DNA from: Clostridiales bacterium
GTDB taxonomy: Bacteria > Bacillota > Clostridia > Oscillospirales > Oscillospiraceae
Reading direction: 5' to 3'
Assembly: GCA_004556345.1 (NCBI GenBank)
Contig: SFHQ01000041.1
Coordinates: 1-12,991 of the forward strand
Length of the DNA stretch: 12,991 nucleotides
A model generated the notes under the pieces. The model was not told the origin of the DNA, did no database searches, and was given only the letters and a program-made list of their open reading frames with translations. Each line of letters opens with the position of its first letter. The first letter of the stretch is position 1. Made by a program: the position numbers and the translations under genes. Shown here piece after piece: positions 1-6,996 of this stretch.

Positions 1-1
1 C

Positions 2-1213
2 GAGTTTACCTTTGTTCCTGAACTGACCTTGAAGGTTGGTGACAAAACGTATAACGGAACAGAGAGTACAAGCGACGCAAACGGTACTACCTATACTTTT
101 GGGTCGACGGAATATAAGGTGACTTACACCGCCAAGAATGGTGATACACCGGCTCAGTTTACATGGAACATCAACGAGGATGTTTATGCGGGCACTGAGG
201 TCACGCTGTCTTACAAGCTCAAGCTGACCAACCCCAAAACGGGTACCTATGGTGTGACTGACCTGAACGGCGATGGAAAGGTGGATGGTACGGACACTGC
301 TGTTGACCCGAACAAGGCACTGTATACCAATAAGAGCGCTGCGCTTTACAAGGACAAGCAGGAGATTGCGGTCTTCCCCAAGCCCTCTGTTTTCTACACG
401 GTCAGCAGCGGCAGCTCTGGTAGTCACAGCGGTGGCTCTCGGCCTTCGCTGAACACGAAGGATCACTATGGTTACATCATCGGCTATCCTGTGGACTACT
501 ACACCGGTCAGCCGACGACCGACCAGACGAAGAAGCCCGTGCGGCCGGAGGGGAAGATCACCCGCGCTGAGGTGGCCACGATCTACTTCCGGATGCTGAC
601 CGACGAGAGCCGGACCAAGTTCTGGAGCCAGAGCAGTGGGTATTCTGACGTGAAGACGGGGGACTGGTTTAATAACGCCGTGTCCACGCTGAGCAAGGCC
701 GGGATCATTGCCGGGTACGAGGACGGCAGCTTCCGGCCCAACGGGTATATCACCCGCGCAGAGTTCGCGACCATCGCGGCGCGGTTCTTCGACGTGACCT
801 ACAACGGCAAGGACCTCTTCCCCGACATCAGCGGCCACTGGGCCAAGGACTACATCAACCAGGCCGCCAACAAGGGCTTCGTCAACGGCTATGAGGACGG
901 GACGTTCAAGCCCGACCGCAACATCACCCGCGCCGAGGCCGTGACCCTGGTCAACCGCACCCTGGACCGGCACCCGGACAAGAACCACTTCACCAAGGAC
1001 ATGCTGGTGTGGCCCGACAACATGGACCAGACCAAGTGGTACTACGCCGACATGCAGGAAGCCACCAACTCCCACACCTACCAGATGAAGGAGAACAGCG
1101 ACAAGACCAAGTATGAAAACTGGACCAAGACACTGCCCATCCGCAACTGGGAGGCCCTGGAGAAGGCGTGGTCCAACGCCAACTCTTCCCAGGGGAACGG
1201 GAACGTAGTGTAA
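2..1213 (+). CDS. SLH-domain surface protein, 5' end outside window
   Basis: The reading frame is open from the left edge, so the TTG at 29 is not a credible start and the protein is a C-terminal fragment of 403 residues. The first ~130 residues are Thr/Asn-rich and beta-like, with a Ca-binding-type loop DLNGDGKVDGTD (nt 260-295), ending in a Ser/Gly/His linker (nt 405-445). Three S-layer homology repeats follow (nt ~460-600, 640-790, 815-965), each with the ITRAE signature and GYEDGSF/GYEDGTF in the last two. SLH triplets anchor exported proteins to secondary cell-wall polymer, so this should be a cell-surface protein with the anchor at its C-terminus. The upstream beta-rich part resembles adhesin-type repeats of gut Clostridia, but ligand and function cannot be told. 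The SLH part is visibly more GC-rich than the first ~500 bases. An ~48-nt gap and a hairpin separate it from the next start. Confidence 0.9.
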   Translation, partial: EFTFVPELTLKVGDKTYNGTESTSDANGTTYTFGSTEYKVTYTAKNGDTPAQFTWNINEDVYAGTEVTLSYKLKLTNPKTGTYGVTDLNGDGKVDGTDTAVDPNKALYTNKSAALYKDKQEIAVFPKPSVFYTVSSGSSGSHSGGSRPSLNTKDHYGYIIGYPVDYYTGQPTTDQTKKPVRPEGKITRAEVATIYFRMLTDESRTKFWSQSSGYSDVKTGDWFNNAVSTLSKAGIIAGYEDGSFRPNGYITRAEFATIAARFFDVTYNGKDLFPDISGHWAKDYINQAANKGFVNGYEDGTFKPDRNITRAEAVTLVNRTLDRHPDKNHFTKDMLVWPDNMDQTKWYYADMQEATNSHTYQMKENSDKTKYENWTKTLPIRNWEALEKAWSNANSSQGNGNVV

Positions 1214-1260
1214 GGACCGCTTCGAGAGAAGCCAGACACAGTTTCGTACCGAAAACCTAT

Positions 1261-1288
1261 GGAGGGGGACCAAATGGGGTCCCCCTCC
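1261..1288 (+). other. Perfect 11-bp hairpin after SLH gene
   Basis: GGAGGGGGACC (1261-1271) and GGTCCCCCTCC (1278-1288) pair without mismatch around a 6-nt loop. No T-run follows, so it is not a standard intrinsic terminator. It lies 17 nt before the ATG at 1306 and its left arm holds the only SD-like sequence nearby. It may stop or protect the SLH transcript, or hide a ribosome-binding site. Confidence 0.6.
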
Positions 1289-1305
1289 TGACCATATCAG
1301 ATGCG

Positions 1306-2229
1306 ATGAAAGTAACATTATATGAATTCTGCCTCCTGCACCACCAGGAGGAGCTTCTGGAGCAGTGGGACCCGGCCAACCTGCCCGCCACACCCCAGAA
1401 CGTGACCTACGGCACGCGAGACGAATACTGGTGGCGGTGCGAAAAGGGGCACCGATGGCAGGCCCCGGTGAAGTCCCGGACCTCCGGGCGGGGCTGCCCC
1501 TACTGCACCACCCGGCGGCTCCAGCCCGGCGTGAACGACTTCGCCACCCGCTTCCCGGACATCGCCGCCCAGTGGCACCCGACGAAAAACGGGGCCTTTC
1601 AGCCGGACCAGGTGGCCCCCGGCTCCCACCGGAAGGCCTGGTGGCGCTGCGAGGCGGGGCACGAGTGGCAGGCCAGCGTGACCAGCCGGACCAGCGGCGG
1701 GTCGGGGTGCCCCGTGTGCGCGGGGCGGCTGGTCCTGCCGGGGGTGAATGACTTCGCCTCGGCCTTTCCCGCCCTGGCCGCCCAGTGGCACCCGACGAAA
1801 AACAACGGCCTGCGGCCCGAACAGGTGGCGGCGAACAGCAACCGGTCCGTCTGGTGGCAGTGCGAGCAGGGGCATACGTGGCGGGCCCCGGTGGGCCGGC
1901 GGGTCCAGTTTGCCACCGGCTGCCCCTACTGCACGGGCCGCAAGGTCCTGCCGGGGTTCAACGACCTGGCGTCCTTAGAGCCTCAGGTCGCCGCCCAGTG
2001 GGACACGGAGCGCAACGGCTCCCTCCGCCCCGACCAGGTGACCGTGGGCAGCGGCAAGCGCGTCTGGTGGCGCTGCGAGGAGGGGCACGTCTGGAAAGCC
2101 AAAGTGTATTCCCGGACGGGGAAGATGCGCACCGGCTGCCCCGTCTGCGCCGGGGTCGCCAAGACCAATTTCACCCACCGCTACCATGTGCTCGTGGGGG
2201 AGCAGAATGATGCGACCATGCGAAAATAA
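1306..2229 (+). CDS. Tandem zinc-ribbon repeat protein (DUF4379-like)
   Basis: About 307 residues from ATG 1306. The frame is open further upstream to an ATG at 1168 inside the SLH gene, but the repeat-type sequence begins only after 1306. The protein consists of four ~64-residue repeats, each with W-[WQ/WR]-C-x2-GH-x-W, then CPxC about 15 residues on, then a GxNDFA...AAQWHPTKN linker; the last pair is C...GH...CPVC. The Cys pairs of each repeat are intact, so each should hold one zinc. This is the pattern of the probable zinc-ribbon family DUF4379, often found in multi-copy arrays in bacteria and their phages; its role is unknown, with nucleic-acid binding a reasonable guess. No signal peptide or membrane segment is seen, so it is likely cytoplasmic. 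No clear SD precedes 1306, so the start is uncertain. Identification is good, function unknown. Confidence 0.8.
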   Translation: MKVTLYEFCLLHHQEELLEQWDPANLPATPQNVTYGTRDEYWWRCEKGHRWQAPVKSRTSGRGCPYCTTRRLQPGVNDFATRFPDIAAQWHPTKNGAFQPDQVAPGSHRKAWWRCEAGHEWQASVTSRTSGGSGCPVCAGRLVLPGVNDFASAFPALAAQWHPTKNNGLRPEQVAANSNRSVWWQCEQGHTWRAPVGRRVQFATGCPYCTGRKVLPGFNDLASLEPQVAAQWDTERNGSLRPDQVTVGSGKRVWWRCEEGHVWKAKVYSRTGKMRTGCPVCAGVAKTNFTHRYHVLVGEQNDATMRK

Positions 2230-2245
2230 ATCAAATCAATCAGAC

Positions 2246-2303
2246 CAAGCCCCTTCGAGCCTGCGTGAGCATTTCACAGGAATTCCTCGAAGTGGCTTGT
2301 TTT
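2246..2303 (+). terminator. Intrinsic terminator after zinc-ribbon gene
   Basis: CAAGCCCCTTCGA (2246-2258) pairs with TCGAAGTGGCTTG (2287-2299) with a single mismatch, and TTTT follows. The 28-nt intervening sequence can form an inner GTGA/TCAC helix. It starts 16 nt after the stop codon and ends just before the next promoter. Confidence 0.6.
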
Positions 2304-2305
2304 GC

Positions 2306-2334
2306 TTGCAATTTGCTTCTCCTGGTGTTATAAT
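2306..2334 (+). promoter_or_regulatory. Sigma-A promoter of DUF134-NifX gene
   Basis: TTGCAA (2306-2311), 17-nt spacer and a perfect TATAAT (2329-2334) predict a transcript from about 2341. A purine-rich SD (GGGGGGAAGGGG, 2357-2368) precedes ATG 2370. Confidence 0.75.
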
Positions 2335-2369
2335 CGGCATATACCGGAAATAAAAAGGGGGGAAGGGGT

Positions 2370-3164
2370 ATGCCGAGACCACAGAGATGCCGGAGGATCT
2401 GCGGGCTGCCGCGGGTCGGGGCCTTTGGGCCGCAGGAGGTGCGGGCGGAAGCGCCCATCGTGCTGACGCTGGACGAGTACGAGGTCATCCGCCTGGTCGA
2501 TCTGGAGGAAAAGACCCAGGGGGCGTGCGCGGCGCAGATGGACGTCTCCCGCTCCACCGTGCAGGAGATCTATGAGAGCGCCCGGAAAAAGATCGCGGCC
2601 TGCCTGGTCTATGGTCGGCCCATGGTCATCCGCGGCGGGAACTACCGCCTCTGCGGCGGCCGGGAGCGCGGCTGCGGCCAGGGGTGCCAGCAGGGGCCTT
2701 TGCCGGTCCGCCAGGACGCCCCGGACCCGCGCAAACAAGAAGGAGAATCCACCATGAAAATCGCAGTGACTTATGAAAACGGACAGATCTTTCAGCACTT
2801 TGGCCACACCCAGGCCTTTAAGATCTATGAGATCACCGACGGACAGATCAGCCGGACGGAGGTCGTGGACACCAACGGCAGCGGCCACGGGGCGCTGGCC
2901 GGCTTTTTGATGCAGCGCGGCGTGGATACGCTGATCTGCGGGGGCATCGGCGGCGGCGCACAGGTCGCCCTGGCCGGGGCCGGCATCCGCCTCTACGGCG
3001 GTGTGCGCGGGGACGCCGACGCCGCGGTGAACGCGCTGTTGTCCGGCAACCTGGGCTATGACCCCAACGTCCGCTGTGACCACCACGGCCAGGGCCACGG
3101 CGAAGGCCATACCTGCGGCCACCACGGCAAGGGCCACACCTGCGGGAACCACGGCTGCCACTGA
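2370..3164 (+). CDS. DUF134 HTH - NifB/NifX domain fusion with His-rich tail
   Basis: 264 residues. Residues 1-100 match the DUF134 family (MPRP..CR.I...P....F.P......I.L..DEYE..RL.DLE...Q..A...M.VSR.T...I...AR.KIA), a predicted helix-turn-helix DNA-binding domain. A Cys-rich linker (~95-128) leads to residues 129-235, a NifX/NifB-type iron-molybdenum-cluster-binding domain (MKIAVTYENGQIFQHFGHT..., GALAGFL, GVDTLICGGIGGGAQ). The last ~28 residues form a metal-binding tail of His, Gly and Cys. In Clostridia these two domains usually come as neighbouring small genes; here they are in one frame with no stop between. A full SD and ATG at 2754 allow separate production of the second domain. Likely role: metal- or Fe-S-responsive regulator plus cluster carrier. 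No nitrogenase genes are present, so nitrogen fixation is not implied. Own promoter; redox genes follow downstream. Confidence 0.85.
   Translation: MPRPQRCRRICGLPRVGAFGPQEVRAEAPIVLTLDEYEVIRLVDLEEKTQGACAAQMDVSRSTVQEIYESARKKIAACLVYGRPMVIRGGNYRLCGGRERGCGQGCQQGPLPVRQDAPDPRKQEGESTMKIAVTYENGQIFQHFGHTQAFKIYEITDGQISRTEVVDTNGSGHGALAGFLMQRGVDTLICGGIGGGAQVALAGAGIRLYGGVRGDADAAVNALLSGNLGYDPNVRCDHHGQGHGEGHTCGHHGKGHTCGNHGCH
2740..2756 (+). promoter_or_regulatory. Internal SD and start for stand-alone NifX domain
   Basis: AAGGAG (2740-2745), 8-nt spacer, ATG (2754-2756) lies exactly at the domain boundary and in frame (codon 129). The spacing is ideal and stronger than chance in this GC-rich coding sequence. 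It should yield a 136-residue NifX-like protein besides the fusion. Confidence 0.6.
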
Positions 3165-3180
3165 GCTTTGGGAAACTGCC

Positions 3181-3460
3181 ATGCAGGAACTGGAAGAACA
3201 CCTTCGGCAGATCCCTTTCTGGAAGGATCTTCCGGGGGCTGGACCGGCGTTTGGCTGCTTTTTTGGTGCAGGAGGCGGAGCGCACCGGCGCTTCCGTCAT
3301 CCGCATGACCCATGAAGAGGTGGCAAAGCACATCAGCTCGGCGCGGGAAGCCGTGGCGCGGATGCTGAAGCAGTTTTCCGAGGAAGGCTTGGTCGAGCTG
3401 AAACGAGGGGCGATCTTCCTTCGTGACCCGGCGGGCCTGAACACCATCGCCTCACCATAA
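3181..3460 (+). pseudogene. Crp/Fnr-family regulator, sensory domain deleted
   Basis: Frame 1 from ATG 3181 gives MQELEEHLRQIPFWKDL, the usual opening of clostridial Crp/Fnr proteins. From about 3230 the family continues only in frame 2: LDRRLAAFLVQEAERTG, then THEEVAKHISSAREAVARML and KQFSEEGLVELKRG, which is the C-terminal helix-turn-helix, to the stop at 3458-3460. The cyclic-nucleotide-type sensory beta-roll and dimerisation helix (about 130-140 residues) are missing and the frame shifts at the junction. A TTG at 3251 could still start a 69-residue DNA-binding fragment. Intact family members are ~220-230 residues and sense redox state, NO or metabolites. It lies 16 nt after the DUF134-NifX gene and just upstream of a CoA-disulfide reductase operon, a usual place for such a regulator. 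Genuine decay is more likely than a sequencing error, because the missing part is far larger than one base. Confidence 0.8.
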
Positions 3461-3472
3461 GAACGCAAAAAT

Positions 3473-3511
3473 CTCCGACGTGGTCTACTTGGGCTACGCC
3501 GGAGTTTTTTT
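3473..3511 (+). terminator. Intrinsic terminator after Crp/Fnr remnant
   Basis: CTCCGACGT (3473-3481) pairs with ACGCCGGAG (3496-3504) with one A-C mismatch, followed by seven T (3505-3511). Confidence 0.75.
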
Positions 3512-3519
3512 GCAAAAAC

Positions 3520-3560
3520 GTAACCGTGTTACAGTATCCCAGCATGTCATCCCCTACAAT
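3520..3560 (+). promoter_or_regulatory. Crp-like dyad plus -10 box of Fe-S/CoADR operon
   Basis: GTAAC-CGT-GTTAC (3520-3532) is a perfect 5-3-5 dyad. A -10-like TACAAT lies at 3555-3560, giving a start near 3567, but no good -35 is present. The dyad centre is then at about -41, the classic class II position for Crp/Fnr activators replacing a -35 box. The dyad and spacing are seen; activation by the adjacent regulator's family is inferred. Confidence 0.5.
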
Positions 3561-3613
3561 AAAAGCATCCGTTTCGGAGAGGAGACGATGCAAATGCCAT
3601 CTTTTATGGGCTT

Positions 3614-3751
3614 ATGCTGACGTCACTCTTGTTGGGGATATTCGTGATGATTTTATATAAACCTAGATCCTGGTGTGTGTTTTGCCCGATGGGGACGATG
3701 ACGCAGGGGATCTGTCAATGGAAAGCAAAAGAAAGGCGGGAAAAATTATGA
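3614..3751 (+). CDS. Small Fe-S-type membrane peptide, possibly frameshifted at 5' end
   Basis: 45 residues from ATG 3614: a hydrophobic stretch (LTSLLLGIFVMILY), then YKPRSWCVFCPMGTMTQGIC and a basic tail. The CxxCP...C arrangement resembles the 'RxWCxxCPMGT' part of NapH/4Fe-4S membrane proteins. Its stop overlaps the next ATG as ATGA (3748-3751), which argues strongly that it is a real, coupled gene. The good SD (GGAGAGGAG, 3576-3584) serves ATG 3588, which opens a ten-codon frame ending in TGA 3618-3620, overlapping ATG 3614 (ATGCTGA). Without two bases near 3591 that first ATG would join directly to an upstream hydrophobic extension in this frame (NAIFYGLM), giving a better membrane helix and ~53 residues. 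So it is either coupled reinitiation or a 2-bp frameshift. Likely an electron-transfer partner of the reductase (inferred). Confidence 0.6.
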   Translation: MLTSLLLGIFVMILYKPRSWCVFCPMGTMTQGICQWKAKERREKL

Positions 3752-5442
3752 AAGTAGTCATCGTTGGTGGGGTAGCTGGCGGCGCTTCGGCGGCGGCCCG
3801 GATCCGGCGGCTGGATGAGACGGCAGAGATCCTTGTGTTTGAACGGAGTGGTTTTGTCTCCTATGCCAACTGTGGTCTGCCCTATTATATCGGCGGCGTG
3901 ATCCAGGAACAGGAAGAGCTGACCTTACAGACCCCGGAAAGCTTTTGGAAGCGCTTCCGCATCGACGTTCGGGTCCGGCATGAAGTGACGGCCATTGACC
4001 CAACGGCTAAGACAGTCACGGTCCATGCGCTGGAGACCGGAAAGGTGAGCACGGAAACGTATGATAAGCTGGTCCTCTCGCCCGGTGCCAAGCCCATTGT
4101 TCCAGGCGTAGTCCAGGGGGAGCTGGAGCGGGTATTCACCCTGCGTACTGTCGAGGATACGCTGCGCATCCATGATTTTGTGCAGAAGCACAAGCCCAAG
4201 ACGGCGGTGTTGGCCGGCGGAGGCTTCATCGGCCTGGAAATGGCCGAAAATCTGACAGAGCTGGGGGTACAGGTAACGATCGTCCAGCGCTCCCGGCAGC
4301 TGCTGGCTCCCTTTGACCCGGATATGGCCAGCTTCGTTCACGGGCAGATGCGGAGCCACGGCGTCTCCCTTCGTATGGGGTCAACGGTGACAGGTTTGCA
4401 GCCGGACGGGGAGAGCGTGCTGACCCTGCTGGAGGAGGGAGAACCACTGCGAGCCGACATGGTCCTGCTGGCCCTCGGCGTGACCCCGGATACCAAGCTG
4501 GCGAAGAACGCTGGCCTAGACCTGGGCGTTGGGGGAAGCATTGCGGTGAACGACCGGATGGAGACCTCCGCTCCGGACATCTACGCTGTGGGCGATGCGG
4601 TGGAGGTCCGGCAATTCGTGACCGGGCAAAAGACGCTGATTTCCTTGGCCGGTCCCGCCAACAAGCAGGGGCGTATTGCGGCAGATAACATCTGCGGCGG
4701 GGACAGCCGGTTCCGCGGATCCCAAGCCTCCTCCGTCCTAAAGCTCTTTGATATGACGGCGGCCTCTACGGGCATCAACGAGAAAACGGCCCAGGCCGAA
4801 GGACTGGACTATGACAAGGTAGTGCTCTTTCCGCCTGCCCATGCATCCTATTATCCCGGTGCCACGCCTCTGTACATCAAGGCGCTGTATGAGAAGGGTA
4901 CCCTGCGCCTGCTGGGGGCGCAGATCGTGGGCCGGGAAGGGGTGGACAAGCGTATCGACGTTCTGGCCACTGCCATCCGAGCTGGGATGACGGCGACGCA
5001 GCTCAAGGAGCTGGACCTGGCCTATGCGCCGCCCTATGCCTCTGCCAAGGACCCGGTGAATTTCATCGGCTACCTGATCGAAAACCTAGCCCAGGGGAAG
5101 GTACGGCAGTTCCACTGGCATGACGTTGCTGCCCTGCCGCGAGACGGCAGCGTGACCCTGCTGGATGTGCGGACCAATGCGGAGGTCTCCAACGGCCGTC
5201 TGGAAGGTTCCCTTCACATCCCTGTGGATGAGCTGCGGGAGCGGCTGGGGGAGCTGGACCCTGCTAAGCCGGTTTACGTCAACTGTCAGTCCGGCCTGCG
5301 CAGCTATCTGGCCTGCCGTATCCTGACTCAGTGCGGTTTCACCTGTGCCCACCTCTCCGGCGGCTATGGCTTCTACCAAGCCGTGACCCAGGAGCAGCAG
5401 CGATTGGGGAGCATCTATCCCTGCGGGATCGAGAAAGTATAA
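3748..5442 (+). CDS. CoA-disulfide reductase with C-terminal rhodanese domain
   Basis: 564 residues from ATG 3748, the usual length for the CoADR-rhodanese subfamily; the longer open frame to 3673 lacks homology. The N-terminus has an FAD Rossmann motif (VIVGGVAGGASAAAR), then the single active-site cysteine C42 in SYANCGLPYY. A second nucleotide-binding motif follows (AVLAGGGFIGLEMAENL) and the FAD-contact IYAVGDAVE. A dimerisation domain precedes a rhodanese domain (~residues 470-564) with catalytic loop CQSGLRS (C513). Family members reduce CoA disulfide, CoA-persulfide or polysulfide with NAD(P)H, the rhodanese passing sulfane sulfur to the flavin site. Both cysteines are intact. Start overlaps the stop of the Fe-S peptide. 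No strong SD, which fits translational coupling. Cytoplasmic. Substrate choice (CoA disulfide versus persulfide) cannot be decided here. Confidence 0.93.
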   Translation: MKVVIVGGVAGGASAAARIRRLDETAEILVFERSGFVSYANCGLPYYIGGVIQEQEELTLQTPESFWKRFRIDVRVRHEVTAIDPTAKTVTVHALETGKVSTETYDKLVLSPGAKPIVPGVVQGELERVFTLRTVEDTLRIHDFVQKHKPKTAVLAGGGFIGLEMAENLTELGVQVTIVQRSRQLLAPFDPDMASFVHGQMRSHGVSLRMGSTVTGLQPDGESVLTLLEEGEPLRADMVLLALGVTPDTKLAKNAGLDLGVGGSIAVNDRMETSAPDIYAVGDAVEVRQFVTGQKTLISLAGPANKQGRIAADNICGGDSRFRGSQASSVLKLFDMTAASTGINEKTAQAEGLDYDKVVLFPPAHASYYPGATPLYIKALYEKGTLRLLGAQIVGREGVDKRIDVLATAIRAGMTATQLKELDLAYAPPYASAKDPVNFIGYLIENLAQGKVRQFHWHDVAALPRDGSVTLLDVRTNAEVSNGRLEGSLHIPVDELRERLGELDPAKPVYVNCQSGLRSYLACRILTQCGFTCAHLSGGYGFYQAVTQEQQRLGSIYPCGIEKV

Positions 5443-5458
5443 TATAACGAAAAAAGAG

Positions 5459-5504
5459 ATTCCCCCTGGATCAGATCGAGTGAACGATAGGATCCAGGGG
5501 GAAT
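5459..5504. terminator. Bidirectional terminator between CoADR and brnQ
   Basis: ATTCCCCCTGGATC (5459-5472) and GATCCAGGGGGAAT (5491-5504) form a perfect 14-bp stem with an 18-nt loop. Minus-strand exit runs into CTCTTTTTT, a strong terminator for brnQ. Plus-strand exit has a weaker T-rich tract. It sits between two convergent genes. Confidence 0.85.
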
Positions 5505-5524
5505 TTGAGGTTGTTTTTATGGCG

Positions 5525-6880
5525 TCAAGCCGTCGCTTTCTTCCGGCGGGAGAAGTGGAGGATGAGGCCGATCGCCAGGCCGATGATCGCCGGGCAGACC
5601 CAGCCGAAGCCGATACCGGAGAGGGGCAGGACATTGCCCACGGCTTCGATCAGACCGTCCAGATGCAGCAGGGCGCGGAGGTTTTCGGGGAGGTTGCGGA
5701 GCAGGTCGTAGACGGCGCCGACGAGCGTCAGGACCAGGGTGGAGACGTAGACCTCCCGGCTGTGGCCAAAGAACTTGCCGAAGAGGGCCAGCAGGATCAG
5801 GGCGATGGCCAGGGGATAGAGGAACATCAGCACGGGCACGGCGTAGCTGATGATGGTGCTCAGGCCCAGGTTGGCAAAGACGAAGGACATGAGGCAGAAC
5901 ACGATGGCCCAGACCCGGTAAGAGGGCCCCTTGGGGAAGAGGCCGACGAAGGTCTCGCTGCAGCTGGTGATGAGAGCCACGGAGGTTTTCAGGCAGGCCA
6001 GGGTGACGGTGGCGGCCAGGACCAGCAGACCCACGCCGCGCAGGTAGTGCTGGGCGATCTGGGCCAGGGCGATGCCGCCGTTTTCGGCGGCGGGGAACAG
6101 GCCGCGGCTCTGTGTCCCCACGATGGCGACGGCCAGATAGATGACGGCCATGAGCAGGCAGCTGAAAATGCCGGAGCGAACGGTGCTGCCGGCCACGTCC
6201 TTCGGTTCCTTCACCCCCAGCCCCTGGATGACCTGCACCACGATGATGCCGAAGGCCAGACCGGCCAGGGCGTCCATGGTGTTGTAGCCCTCCAGGAAGC
6301 CCGTCAGGAAGGGCTGGGTGGCGTAGTTCCCCATGGGCTCCACAGAGGAGATGGACGCGCCGGGGGAGACCAGAGCAACGACCAGCAGGATGCCCAGGAA
6401 GAGCAGGAAGCAGGGGTTCAGGACTTTACCGATCCAGGTCAAAATTTTTCCCGGCCGCAGGGAGAAGAAGAGCGTTACGGCGAAGAAGGCCGCCGAGAAC
6501 AGCAGCAGGAAAAGCTTGGCGTGGCCCTCCGGTAAGATCTGCTCCAGACCCACGGTGTAGGACGTGGTGGCGCAGCGGGGGATGGCGAAGAAAGGCCCGA
6601 TGGTCAGGTACAGGGCGCAGGTGAAGAACATGCCGTAGGGCCGCCCAGCTTTGCTGGACAGGTCGAACAGGCCGTTGCTTTGGCTGATGCCCAGGGCTGC
6701 CACGCCCAGCAGGGGCAGGCCAACGCCGGTGATGAGAAAGCCCAGGGTCGTGATCCACACCTGGCTGCCCGCCTGCTGGCCCATGGACACAGGGAAGATC
6801 AGGTTCCCCGCGCCAAAGAACATGCCGAAGAGCATACTGGCCACGGTCACGTATTCTCGAAAACTCAACTTCTTTTTCAC
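5525..6880 (-). CDS. brnQ: Branched-chain amino acid:cation symporter
   Basis: 451 residues starting at GTG (6878-6880), with GAGGGG nine nt upstream. The N-terminus (EYVTVASMLFGMFFGAGNL then IFPVSMGQQAG) is the signature of the LIVCS family, and the whole sequence alternates hydrophobic helices consistent with ~12 membrane spans; length matches the family. Such carriers import Leu, Ile or Val with sodium or protons across the cytoplasmic membrane. It has its own sigma-A promoter in the 116-bp gap after the TetR gene, so it is probably transcribed separately from the dehydrogenase-TetR pair, although read-through is possible since no terminator is clear between them. It ends at a terminator shared with the convergent CoA-disulfide reductase gene. 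Confidence 0.95.
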   Translation of the reverse strand: MKKKLSFREYVTVASMLFGMFFGAGNLIFPVSMGQQAGSQVWITTLGFLITGVGLPLLGVAALGISQSNGLFDLSSKAGRPYGMFFTCALYLTIGPFFAIPRCATTSYTVGLEQILPEGHAKLFLLLFSAAFFAVTLFFSLRPGKILTWIGKVLNPCFLLFLGILLVVALVSPGASISSVEPMGNYATQPFLTGFLEGYNTMDALAGLAFGIIVVQVIQGLGVKEPKDVAGSTVRSGIFSCLLMAVIYLAVAIVGTQSRGLFPAAENGGIALAQIAQHYLRGVGLLVLAATVTLACLKTSVALITSCSETFVGLFPKGPSYRVWAIVFCLMSFVFANLGLSTIISYAVPVLMFLYPLAIALILLALFGKFFGHSREVYVSTLVLTLVGAVYDLLRNLPENLRALLHLDGLIEAVGNVLPLSGIGFGWVCPAIIGLAIGLILHFSRRKKATA

Positions 6881-6935
6881 AGCACACTACCCCTCATTCC
6901 GTAAAATACTTTCTGGAGAAAATAAAAGTACGACC

Positions 6936-6964
6936 AGTATACCAGATTGTACCAACCTTGTCAA
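6936..6964 (-). promoter_or_regulatory. Sigma-A promoter of brnQ
   Basis: On the minus strand TTGACA (6959-6964), 17-nt spacer, TATACT (6936-6941): near-consensus. An imperfect dyad with GTAC ends (6928-6952) covers the -10 box and part of the spacer and may be a repressor site. Confidence 0.85.
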
Positions 6965-6996
6965 TTTGCCTGCAGATCGGCAATGGCTTTGCGGTT

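Noticed and set aside
260..295. Dockerin domain suggested by DLNGDGKVDGTD
   Set aside because: Only one Ca-loop is present; dockerins need two, and no cohesin context is visible. Treated as a loop within a beta-rich domain.
2754..3164. Nitrogen-fixation gene
   Set aside because: The NifX/NifB-type domain occurs widely in non-diazotrophs; no nifHDK or nifB radical-SAM sequence is present.
5480..6535. 351-codon plus-strand open frame opposite brnQ
   Set aside because: Translation is Gln/Asp/Gly/Glu-rich low complexity, typical of the antisense of GC-rich coding DNA; brnQ on the other strand is a clear family member.
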